Shown one piece after another: positions 40,001 to 51,100 of a stretch of 64,000 nucleotides of DNA. Numbering within the stretch: the first letter of the stretch is position 1; each line of letters opens with the position of its first letter. A model generated the notes under the pieces. The model searched no databases. It was not told the DNA's origin and was given only the letters and a program-made list of their open reading frames with translations. Location: NCBI GenBank assembly GCA_030248215.1, contig JASANG010000867.1:32094-96093 (forward strand), read 5' to 3'. The DNA comes from Enoplolaimus lenunculus. Lineage: Eukaryota; Nematoda; Enoplea; Enoplida; Thoracostomopsidae. The position numbers were made by a program, and so were the translations under genes.

Positions 40001-43000
40001 CATATATTAACTATTGTTAACTTGTTACGATGTGCAGTGAAATAAAATTTTCATTTTGAACAAGGCGTGCGCAAGATAAAGTGGACTATAGATATGTAGA
40101 TCACAAACACATTTTTTGCAGCAAGTAGTCACACCGGTATAAACGAACGCATAAAGCTGCGCTATACCTGTCGTTTTGCGCAATTACAACGGCTACCTTG
40201 CGCTGCACTACGACAGCTTGCTCTGTTCCATAAATGTTTGCTAAATTTTTAGCTAAAAACTTGATAGTTCATGGAGTGCAGTAAAGTTGATGGCGTAAAA
40301 CTTCACTGTGAATAATTGGTAAATTTTATCGCATCAAAAAATGGACAAAGTATTTTGCAACATCTGAGTTATGTTTTAAACATTGATTTAAAAAAATTAA
40401 AGCAATGGCAGTAGCCAGAGGAATTCAAGGATCAGCTTGTCACCCCTTCATGATTTTTGTGCAACGTTTTCAGGAACATATTTAGTTAATACACAAGAAT
40501 ACATGCCTTAAAAATTTTATAAAATGTAATCCCTTTTTGAAATCCTAGCTATAGTCGTCAGGATTGCAGCACCATCATTTGGTATACTTTACTAATTCAC
40601 TCTAACCAAGATAACTAACATTTATTTGGACAAAATATTGTTCGTTAACCATCATTAGTCAGAAAGCGCCTGCCGGAGCGTAGCTAGAATTACACTTCAA
40701 GTGGGTTTGATTTCATAAAATTTATTTTTTCTAATCTTTATAATCTTAAAGGTTATTCTAATTTCTGTTAAAAGTGCTTTTTTCTCTATAAAAAGTTCGT
40801 AATTGCACGTACACCATCGTTCCCTTTCTTTATATACGCCCCTTAGCCAATGTTTTTACGTTGCCGAGACCAGGGACGTAGCAGGGAATCAAGAAGGTCA
40901 TCATACCCCAATGGCTTTAGAAAATTTTCATTTCTGAACGAATTGAAGCTATGATGTCTTGTGCGTTTCATTCTTACACACTAGTTGATGGTGCTTTTCT
41001 ATTCTGAGCCGATATTGCCCAAGTTGTTTGGTCTGCACAATTCTCCAATCAAAATTTGTTTTCGTTGCAGTAGATGTTTGGATTGCCCGAACAGCAATTG
41101 TAATTTGGGACGTCCCAGTTGCCAACTGGAGCAAATAGCTGTTTGGGGCTTGACATATGTACCAAAATTTATTTCTTCACGCGTTGTTGTGTGTAGTGAC
41201 GGTTTTGCATGCAGGATTAACGCTATATAGTTAAGGTTTTTGTGTATTTGTGTGCCCCTCAAACGAAAAACCTGGCTATGCCCATGACTGAGACTTACGT
41301 TTGGATAAAAATTAGCGCTTAAACATTGATAATTAAATCGTTGCTGAGAATTGAGACAAATTATCAAACATTCCATTGCGCTTTCTGCAGTGGCTAAACT
41401 GCGTGCTAATCCAACCATATTGTAACGCGGTACCATGCTTGACATGTCACCAGGACATCGAACAAGTAAACTGTCTAAAACAAATGCATGAAACATAAAA
41501 ATTAGAAACATTTTGAATAAAAAAATTTGCGTACTCTGCAATTAAATTTAATACTCTTGCAATGTAATTTAAAGTCAGTGTGCAAACTGATTCACATTTT
41601 TATTAGTTTGCAAACTGGTATTGTGTTACTGCAATGCATTCCTGACTACGTATACAAATAGGATTCAATTACCAGGAATTGAAAATTGTTCAAAATTTTA
41701 TTTTCAAACTGAATTCCGTTTTCCACTACCGTGTCACTCCTTAATGTGGACCCGGCATGAGCCCTAGAAGCAAAATTTTATATTTAGGCCAAAAATGATA
41801 GCATATGTTATTTACACATGTTGCAAACTTGACACTAGAAACTACAGTACAATTTCCACCAATTCTGGTCACTTTTAAATAACTAAACTGAATAAAATAC
41901 GCAATTTACTATGATTCTTTTACACAGGAGTTACTCATTTTGTGTCGGATAATGACTAAGAACTGCCAATATTCCTGGCTCATCATCCTCACCATCAATG
42001 CACATTTTTTCATGATATGTCCAGTCGACTTGTTCAGTCAAATCGGACCCCGATGGACCTGCAGTTTCACTTGATAATCGGCACTCTCTTGTTGCTTCGT
42101 TATAATCAAACGATAAACAAGGAATACGTTGACCTTGCGGACTCTAAAAATGTTTCCATTTAAATATACTTTATACAAGATAAAAACCAGAGTTGATCAA
42201 TTGCGGGTTACATCAGTGACAGATCGATCCTGGTAAGTAAGTCTTTATTACTGGCATCGTCAGACAGCTCAACAGGTCGGATCAGGCTTGGTCTGCCATC
42301 ATTCTCCTCCTGCTGATGAGGACAAAGCTTACTGAAATCCGATTGCCAGTTATGCGCATACAAAGACATTCAAAAATAGAATTAGCAAAACCATAATAAA
42401 GACCATAGCAAAAAATCTAAAATACAAAATCAATAGCACAACTGTTTGAAAGGTGCGTAATAAACCATTTAGATGAAAAGGGGATATGTACCTCTCTTGC
42501 ATTCATCTGGATAAAAAACGTTTTATGTCTAAAGAACTAAAGGTTTCTGTCGTACCTCAGAAAATGGCTCAAGTCCACTTGGTATTTCTGGCAACGAGAG
42601 AATTACATATATTGCGTCTGCCACTATTGTTAAGTATTTTATTCTAATATGTATATATATATAAATTTTTTAGCGAACGTTACTGTTAACAGGGCCGTAA
42701 GTTGAGATTAAGGAAAAAATTCTGCCTTAGTATCATAATCGTTTCACTCATAGAAATATACTATGAGCAACTAAATACAATAATGCACGAGCAATACACA
42801 CACTGTGAGCAGTGTTTGCCAGTTTAAATTATCGTAGTTTCATAAAGGCTTTACAACTTGCAATGTTTATTGCAACCATTAATCACGATATGATCTCCAA
42901 CCAATACCAGTCAACAGTATTATTTGACATTTAAACTAGTGAGGACAGTTCAAAATCTTCGTGTTAAAATTTTGAAGTCACTCACCCTATTATCAGTACA

Positions 43001-46000
43001 CGCGGCTATACACTGAGTAAGCGACAACTGATCAAGTGTGACTGCATTAAAATCGTTTAATTCGTAACCAGGCACTTGTAAAAAGCGGACACTTTCGCCT
43101 GTTTTACATGTTGCTGAAAATGAAAAATGTTGAAAATACACTTGAATTATACCCGTGAAAAATGAGTGATGGATTCATTGAGATGAAAAGCTATGCAAAT
43201 ATCATAGTTTCGTTTTGAAACAGTAAACGTGGCACTATACTTAGCTTGCGGCACTGCCCGTCGCCGTTAGTCCCCATTCACGTGCGATGTCGTACGGTAA
43301 CAGACGGCGCGGGAAGACATTAAAGAGTGTTAAAAAGTATAGTGCCACCGTAAGGGTGGCCCTGTATTAGTCGTTCGGAGCCCTCGGTCGTCGCAAGTTC
43401 AAAATTTGTTTACCAGGTTGAACTTTTTATGTAGGTTGTTTATGGTCGAAAGACCTAAATTTTTCTTGCCTTAAATATGAACACATTTTTGTTTTGAGCA
43501 TATGGTTTAGCGATTGGAAAGTAGTCAATTCGTTACGTTAGAACGTAGAAAATTTCACCTGCTGAAGGCAAGGAATCCTCTGTAGTTGTTGCCACTGTTG
43601 CAGTAGCAAATGGTGTAGTAAATATAGGTGGCGGCCGACGTGTACTACTAAACCTTCCGCGGCTACACCTGTTGTTCCATCTGTAGAAGTTGACGCCTTG
43701 GCAATAAACCAGTTGCGGACCAGAATAGCCACAATTTTGATTTCTGAAATTGTTAAAATATTTCGCATGTTTAATAATTAGTTCAACAGACAACATTTAT
43801 GGTGCTATTCGAATGTTCAGCTTCCAGAAATACAAGTTAGAAAACATAGCGACAAAACTATAGTAGTGACCGAAAGTAAAACTTGAAATATTGCGACTGA
43901 TAAGTTAATAGGTTGCCGGTGTGGTCAGTAATAAGTGGAACATGCTCTTTTGTGAGTAAAGCATTTACAAAACCAGAGTCGTTTACACTGGAATTTTACA
44001 ATCTTTAAGCTGGTTTGAGCTAGATTTTAGGCATATCCATCAATAAATGTATAAAGTATATGTATCTATATATCTATATATTATATTTGTATGTATATAT
44101 ACATATATATCTGTACCCAGAAGGTCGAAATCCACCACGCCTACCGTGTCCACGTCGTCTACGGGGATGTAACTGTGTAGTTTCCTGAAATAAAGAAGTG
44201 ATATGTATAATTTGCGTAAATACTAGAGCGCATGCTTAATATTTCCCTCAGCCCCACTGTTAGTTTGAAAAAAGGCAAAAGTTCACAGCTAAATGGCATG
44301 TTCATATTAGCTTGAGATTACGGCTAAGGTAATTTTATTTTTCCAGTTTATCACACGGGGCAACTTTTTTATGCGGAACAAGTAATATGCCAAAACAAAG
44401 GTTTAATTAATAGTCTATTATAATCAGGATCATGGCAAGACGCAAGTGTAGACTGGCCCACTGGCACAACGGGTAAATGCCCGGTGCGCCGATTACACTT
44501 TTATAACATGCAACAAGTTTATCATTCAATAAAATTGTTCGCTAAAATATGCTAAATAAAATTTACAACAAGTAATATTTCTTGCAAAACTATTGTTAAA
44601 ACTCGTTACTTATTTCTACAGACTCTGTGAGCCGCTCCGTCACGTTTGCGGCCAGTGGTAACTGGTCATCGGGTATAACTGGCTGGAATTGGGGCCACCC
44701 AACGAAATTGAAAACGCGTTCTAGGAGATAGCCCGTCCAATTACAATATATTTAATTATCCACAGACCTTGTGTAGCTTCAACAAATATATAAACTCTGT
44801 CCGGGCCAAAAGTAACCAATAATATATGATGATATTACAATTATAATAGACATACTGTGCGTATGCAAATTATGCGCGAACAACCATCTAAACACGACCT
44901 CGCTGAAGCGAGGTCGCGAATAATGTCTGGCGCTGCATTGCATTAGTAATAGTAATGAAATATGGGCCACATGGATCAAACCTTTGACATGTCATGAACC
45001 ATCAAAATTCGCAGTTTTGACCCATGATTCACTGATCCATTTCCAACTATGCATTCGGTACCTCATCTTCGTCTTTGTCCGCCGTGCGTTTAGACCGAGC
45101 ACGACCTCCGCGTCCTCGCCAGGGATGCGGAAACGGTCCTCGAGGTCCTGAAAACCCACTGCCACCACGCCGCCTTTCGTCACTTCGATCGCCAGAATTA
45201 CGACGTCTTCGTGATCGAGTTGAATAGCTAGTCGTCGAGTATAATTCACATTTGCCAGAATTAAACGAAAAATTAACCGATTGACAGCTGTCATTGTCGC
45301 GGCATAAATCAAGACATGACGTTTCGGTGATTCCTGATTGGCTGATGAGTCGAAATCGATCCGCACAGTTTAATTCTCTGTCCACGAAACGATCAAAACA
45401 ACCGTCGACTGTAAATGAAAAGAAAATCAGGAAGTAAAATTTTGCTTTGATTGGTCTTATCAAGAGTGACTGTTCACGTTCACGCTATGACAAGAGTATG
45501 CAACTAGGAACATTCTGTGTACAAATGTACAAGGCGCGTGTTACGTGCTCCGTTTACGATTTAAAGCTGCTCAAGAAACCTTAGTTATTTCGCAGGAGAG
45601 ACCGACCCTTCTCAAAGGTGAAATGGGTCGAACTGAAACATAACGTGACACCCTTTGTATCGCGCACAGTGCAGCTAGTTACATACTCTTGTCTATAAGA
45701 TTTTCAACCACTGGTTTAATCAATAAATTCAACTGTGTTTCGTGTTCCTGAAACCTATTCTGTAAAGAATATAAAACGCGTCAGCAAACTGTGCATGAAT
45801 GCGCAGTGTTTAACAATTTATATACTTATTACGAAATCTACTTAAGATGTTAGAGCTCTTGCGCTCAAGCGTCCAGTTTTTGTTGTCGAGGGGTGATAGT
45901 AAATGCATTCCATGTGAAAGTGTCTGGGTTTGAGTTATTGCTTATGATGGGTCTGCACTGACACTCTTGTACGCGAATGCGCAATTTGAAGCTTGTCTCA

Positions 46001-46441
46001 ATGCTGACAGAATGGCTGTAACTCAGAGGAATGGCACGCTTAATTATTATGTCCCGTACGACAATTTCTGCAAATGAGCAAAGCTGAATATAAACAAACT
46101 TGAGTTTTGGTTCAAAAAGTTTAGTTCTCTTTTTAAAACATCCAGATTGGATACAAGAAAACATTAATTTGCGAACATATATAAATCACACAAGCGAACT
46201 GCTACCGTTCTGTGCCAAAAATAAGACATGCAAACTAAGCTCCGCTACGACAGCCATATACGTCAAAAGTTTCAAAATCGGTCCGTTTGTGAACAAACGC
46301 TGGGCTGCGGTACGACAGGAAAAGACCCAAAACTTCAAATGCAAAATAATATTGGAAAATCTTACATGTTACTGCTGTTACATCAGCACATGAACATGAC
46401 CAGATCGCTATAACTACGATAATTACAGCGGTACCGGACAT
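36953..46441 (-). CDS. secreted PAN/apple-domain protein with TSP1-like C-terminus
   Basis: Exons on the minus strand: 46441-46366, 45408-45062, 44184-44117, 43743-43559, 43113-42986, 42143-41993, 41474-41299, 39736-39616 and 39033-38815 (or 38807), then a probable last exon 37089-36953. Phases agree throughout and the chain gives about 535 residues. Exon 1 encodes a start Met and a hydrophobic signal peptide. Three PAN/apple modules follow, marked by CFDRF...CLDLC...KCELY, by CKTGESVRFLQVPGY...ECRL...MCID, and by RCPGDMSS...CLSANFYP...CIL. Between modules 1 and 2 lies a basic Arg/Gly-rich linker with RSRRRR and a furin-like RSKR, then an acidic stretch. Exon 9 carries a TSP1-like WSKWTAC with paired Cys. 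The architecture indicates an extracellular or cuticle-associated protein. No ZP domain or membrane segment is seen, so it is not a plain NOAH/NompA gene. Function is unknown. Introns hold several MITEs. Confidence 0.82.
37575..37670. mobile_element. family A fragment (A5)
   Basis: Retains tataagcatattcctaagcct and a diverged attattgcagccc. The left end is lost. In the last PAN-gene intron. Confidence 0.45.
37689..37863. mobile_element. MITE, family A (A6)
   Basis: ggccaatgtatagaacagag to atacatgggtc, with cctaagcctaagcg units and ccttactctattgcagtccc. In the last intron of the PAN gene. Confidence 0.7.
38331..38742. mobile_element. MITE, family A (A7), split by a C element
   Basis: Family A features (cttagacttaggctc, taggaacatgcataaactactgttacggccc, ctatgcattgac) lie on both sides of the C2 insertion at 38490-38695. 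In the last intron of the PAN gene. Confidence 0.6.
38490..38695. mobile_element. palindromic MITE, family C (C2), nested in A7
   Basis: Ends cactgcaaaaa / ttttttgcagcg and long inverted arms (gagtcaaattgactctccg...cggaacaagtcaatttgac). Without the 49-bp tandem duplication of C1 it is about 206 bp. The flanking TA on each side may be the target duplication. Confidence 0.8.
43231..43346. mobile_element. small MITE, family Q, in a PAN-gene intron
   Basis: 116 bp bounded by perfect inverted GGCACTATACTT, with a G+C-rich centre (ggcactgcccgtcgccg). It lies between the exons at 43743-43559 and 43113-42986. Confidence 0.65.
44568..44923. mobile_element. dispersed element, family D (D2), hairpin-ended
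   Basis: Near-identical to D1 and in the same orientation on this strand, ending with the same 9-bp stem but with loop TGAA in place of TGAG. In the PAN-gene intron between exons 2 and 3. Low divergence implies recent mobility. Confidence 0.72.
45489..45693. mobile_element. MITE, family R, in the first PAN-gene intron
   Basis: 205 bp with 19-bp inverted ends GACAAGAGTATGCAACTAG, one mismatch. Non-coding. Confidence 0.78.
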
Positions 46442-48071
46442 TGCAAATATCGGTAAACTTTAAACATTTAAAGTTTGAAATTTAATGTCAAATGTTACAT
46501 CCGATTCAAATAAGTAAATAAATGAAACAAATACGCTGCTTTATTAATGGTGTAATAATAGTTTTAGCGTGATTTTTACAATAACTTTACAAAACGCCTT
46601 TCTTTTCTTGCAGTAACGTCGAGGTTGAAAGACGATGACGACGACACAGTAGTGTGAAATGCGTGGGCAAAAGATGATACACGAAAATGCATATGTGTAA
46701 CTTTTTAGTACTGTGTGTGAGCGTTTCAGTATGGCTCGGGCTCAACTGCCCATTTCATACGCGTTTTGACGCTGTCCTTAATTTGCGTTGAAAAAAAGTA
46801 TGTTGTCAATATAATTTAAGCAATTTGAACATTCACTAATATTTACCGAAGGTCTTTAATATATTTCTGAGACTAAAAATTATGTATTCATTCGTGAAGC
46901 ACCTGTTTGTTTTGACAACTGGGAAATCTCAAACGCCAGTTAAAAACCAACTGTAGTACAAGACAGCACAAATGAATTGCAGACACAGCCTACACTGTAA
47001 AAGTCACAGAAGTTGATTGCATAAAACAATTCCAGTTAATAAGTAGGTATGAGAGTAAAGTACATTACATAAAATTTTTTAATTGCTTACATCAAAGAGC
47101 AGAACTTTTTTATTGGAAGAGAGTATGTGAACAAGGTGAGATATGAAGTACGCCTGGCGATCCGGAAATTATGTAAAAATATTAAAATGCTGATCCACTG
47201 CTTTGTAATCTGGTATTCGACGCTGGAGTCCCTCTCCCGCAATACTCAGTACGTAATATAATGGAGTCGCTTGTACTCTTCGAACAAAACGACACGAACC
47301 GCAAAAGACAAATGGGGATTATACAGAAAGCAGTTGATTAGGACCAAAATGTGCCGTCAACGCACAGACAACTGGCATATCCAAGAGGCATTGGCTCCGA
47401 ACTTTCCGACTCGAAGATAATAATCAATTTCCGGTCAATAGGTTCCGAGCCTTTCGCTTTTTAAAGCAAGTGAAGATTGTATTTAGGCGATGATCGGATT
47501 GCTGTTGCTGAGATACGAGCCCCGGCCGTTGATGGATACGTGAAATTATACAACCTCAGACCTTAAATTATGTTTGCCTTTTTTGAGGAAGTCAGTCGTT
47601 TCGCATTGTGGTGTACTGGGACACCTTTTTAGTTTCTTGTCAGTTTTAAAATCGGGAGTCTAATACTCTTAATTCCTGGTGTTCGAGCATAGTTTCAGCA
47701 AAAATTTTGTCCACAGGTAGCTAGACATTATAAACGGACATATAGCTTTAGCAAGTCAACGATCCGCGGACAACATAGCTATTCAAGAAACGATTCTACA
47801 TTTTTTGCGTAAAGCAAACGTACCGTAACGTGTGATTGACATATTAAATAGCTGCAAATTCAGCGGTCTAATTACTAGTGTACAAATTTGTAGCCATACT
47901 AATCTAAGTGCAAAAACATCATTGCACATTCTTGAAGTGTTAGCTCCAATTTTTGCCAAACTTTTATGCTATTTTGTGGCGTCCATATTCTTCAATTTCA
48001 CTGGTCCAGCTGGTCGCAGTGATAGAAAATAGAAGTATCTGCTTCGAAGGCAATTGAACTAATGTATTAAG
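46442..48071. other. intergenic region between the PAN gene and RPS7
   Basis: Contains the 5' flank of the PAN gene (minus strand) and the 3' flank of RPS7. 47230-47460 has short protein-like frames on +, but no domain could be recognised. Confidence 0.5.
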
Positions 48072-48077
48072 TTTATT
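48072..48077 (-). promoter_or_regulatory. poly(A) signal of RPS7
   Basis: AATAAA on the minus strand, 68 bases after the RPS7 stop codon and in the right orientation. It is the first canonical signal downstream. Confidence 0.55.
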
Positions 48078-48144
48078 CAAAGGAAGTAACGAGCATTGAA
48101 ATTAACTATACTTTAACTTTTGCATCAACAATAACAAAAATAAT

Positions 48145-51100
48145 TCAGTTTAGCGGATCAACAAATTCAAACGTAACATCCTTTCCACACAAGTGCTTGT
48201 ATATGCCTACGAACATATCAATCTGAAACAAGTACACGGCAAAAATAACTAATGTAGAATATATCTTTAAGGTACACACGAAGACAGCCTTTTTCGGAAA
48301 TTATTACTATTTTGTATTCATTTACTTTGAACCAATTTAGTCACGCCACATTTACCAACCTTCATTAGAAACGTTAAAAACTTGAAAATAAAATTTTTTA
48401 CGTCATAAATTTGTGTTTAACATATGCAACAAGCATAAAAGGTCATATAGTCATGGTACCAATAGCTGATTATTTACAATCCTAGATCGCGATCCCAAAG
48501 TGGTAGTCACAATAATTTCCAAGAGTGTTAATAAAGATATCGATATAAAATATGGCAGTCCAATACAAAACAAAACTGTCTAGAACTCTTTTAATCAAAG
48601 TTCATTGGTTGTTTTACGTACGGCTTCACAACACTCTGAGAATATAAAAGCATCTACATACCTTGAAGCATTCCACAATTGTATTTTTGTCTAGATGAAG
48701 TTTAGTCAGTCGCGTGCCATCAATTTTGACTCGAATTCGTTTTGCAACAATTTCTGCGGGAAACACAAGATCACCTAGGATTGCATCATGAACCGCTGTT
48801 AACGTTCGACTGAAACAAAAATTAACTTAAATAACTCGTATTCAAAATGCTTCCCGCATTTGTCGGGCGATTAAACCGAAAATTTCAATTTTAATGACCA
48901 ATATATAAATTGGGAATTTTATTAAGAAACGCTGATTGTGAAACGTGAAACCTTTTCGCACAAACCAAACCATAATAGATATGCGTACCTTCTGGGACGT
49001 TTCTGTTTCTGCGAAATACGTTTCGATCCGCGTTTCGGCTTTGGCAATATTCGCCTCTAAAATTATTTGTAACTGTAGGTGGCTCTGCCACTCTTAAACC
49101 TTTTTCAAACTAAAAACTAAAATATAAAATAAAACCTTAAATCAAAACCATACCTTAAGGGAGTCCCTGGCTCCACCTGGTCTCTCTAAGAACTTAAGTT
49201 AGGCTTAGGCGTTGCTGCAAGGCGTAGAATTGTTAAAATCGATGCTATGGTGGCTGTGTCCGCAATGTTAATTTACCGGGGCCCTGCGTGGTCGTAAATG
49301 TTGCTGATTAATGTTGCAATTGTTGTTGGCCTATGCTGCGGATAACGACATAGCTAGGCTATGTCAGCACCAATATGGTGCTTTTAATGTGTGTGTCTAA
49401 AGATGCTAATATTGTTGTTGTTATTGCGGAAGTGATACCGGGTGTGTGGCTCTGGACCTCAACCGCATAGCGGACGCCCAATTGTGGGTGTCGGCGAAAT
49501 GCAAATGAGGTCGAGACGCAAAAAGGGGTAGCCAGGACCGGAATCGGTCTTGACTTGGAAGCTAGTGAGATCGGTGGATATATTTTGTGAACTCAAACGC
49601 GTGTATTCTTATAAGTTTTCTTTGTGGTTTGACAGTCTCGGTTGGTGAAGTGGACATATCGGTAAGTAGGTCTGAAGTGAATTAGATTAAGATTGTCACG
49701 GTGGCGTAACATGTGAAGGAAATCCGGCGTACGGTTCAGGATTTACCCAGTATTGGATACTGGAGTCATGTGTTAAAGGAAAACTTGGGATTGTACCGGA
49801 GAACCTGGGAAAAGAAAAAAAAAAAAAGGGAAAAAAAAACAAAGAATAACGGGTTTAGATTGGTCGGTAAAAGTTGGTGTAACTGCAACGGGGTTAGAGT
49901 GCACGGTTTATCAGGGTGTAATTCTAACGGGGTTAGAATTGCACGGATTCTGGGAAACAGTAAAATATTGATAACGGTAAAGCCAGTGGCTGAATTAAAT
50001 AGATTCAGGCGTCGGCTTTAAGGATTCCGGCTCGGGTAGCCAGTTAAATTACATAACCTATGGTTTACTGGTGTTGTAATATTCGGTGTTATACAGGATT
50101 TGGGGTTGGGGTTAAGAAACATTTACCGGCCGCGTTTACTAAATCAGAGCGATAAGCGGACATCGAGGAAAGAACTATACAGGAGATACGGGATACAGGG
50201 TCTAGTCGAAATCACGAACTTCTCACAGTAACTAAAAAGCATACATCAAAATCAGTTTATGCCATATTTTATTCAGTCTAGAGAACATTTGTCACAAAAA
50301 CAAAAAAAGGACGGACATCAAGATGACACACATGTAATGATTTCTCAATCTAATGACGTGATCTGACACCCAAATGTGGAAACCAAAGGATATCGCTGTG
50401 ATGCAGCACATTTTCTCAGGGAAAGACCTGATTGGTGACACTCTATTTTGTGTAGCTGTTGATAGAGTTACACTTATATAGGTATAATCTAAATACTTAA
50501 TTATGGGTAAGCTGTTTAAAACATACAAACGAACCTCCGAAGGTTTAAGACCTACGTTATGTAACTATATACACTAATTACAAAACATGATTCTTAGTGC
50601 AGGCTTACTCTTGCGATAATGAAAAATTGTTTGCCAGAAAACTTCTTCTCCAATTCGCGCACCAGTCGCACTTGAATCTTCTGATACATTTTGATCTGCG
50701 GCACTGGAACTTGTATGATAACCGATTTGCGTCCAGCAATTTCTATTTCCTGAAAAACCAATAGAAGTATTCTAAGGTTACAAATGCGTCATAAAATATG
50801 CATTTTGCCGCAACAGGTGAGCAGATTCGCGCGAGAGGCTTAGTTTTCGTATTGTGTATGCCTATTGTCTGGAAACTAGTTAACTTGTAATTTAGCAATA
50901 CGTATGTGCACCAATAAAATGTCATGATGCTGATAACATAAATGAAAACAATTTCGACCAAAAACAAACGCACGGATATGTCCTTATTGTATTGATGTCA
51001 GAGTCATATTCTAGCAAAGTCACACAATTCTACGTTTAAAATATTAACAACACACGATAAAATCCAAAATATAATTTCGACTAACCTTTGCAGATACAAA

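Noticed and set aside
36953-46441. Calling the PAN-domain gene noah-1/NompA
   Set aside because: PAN modules fit, but no ZP domain, transmembrane segment or continuation beyond the stop at 36953 was found, and a TSP1-like module is present instead.
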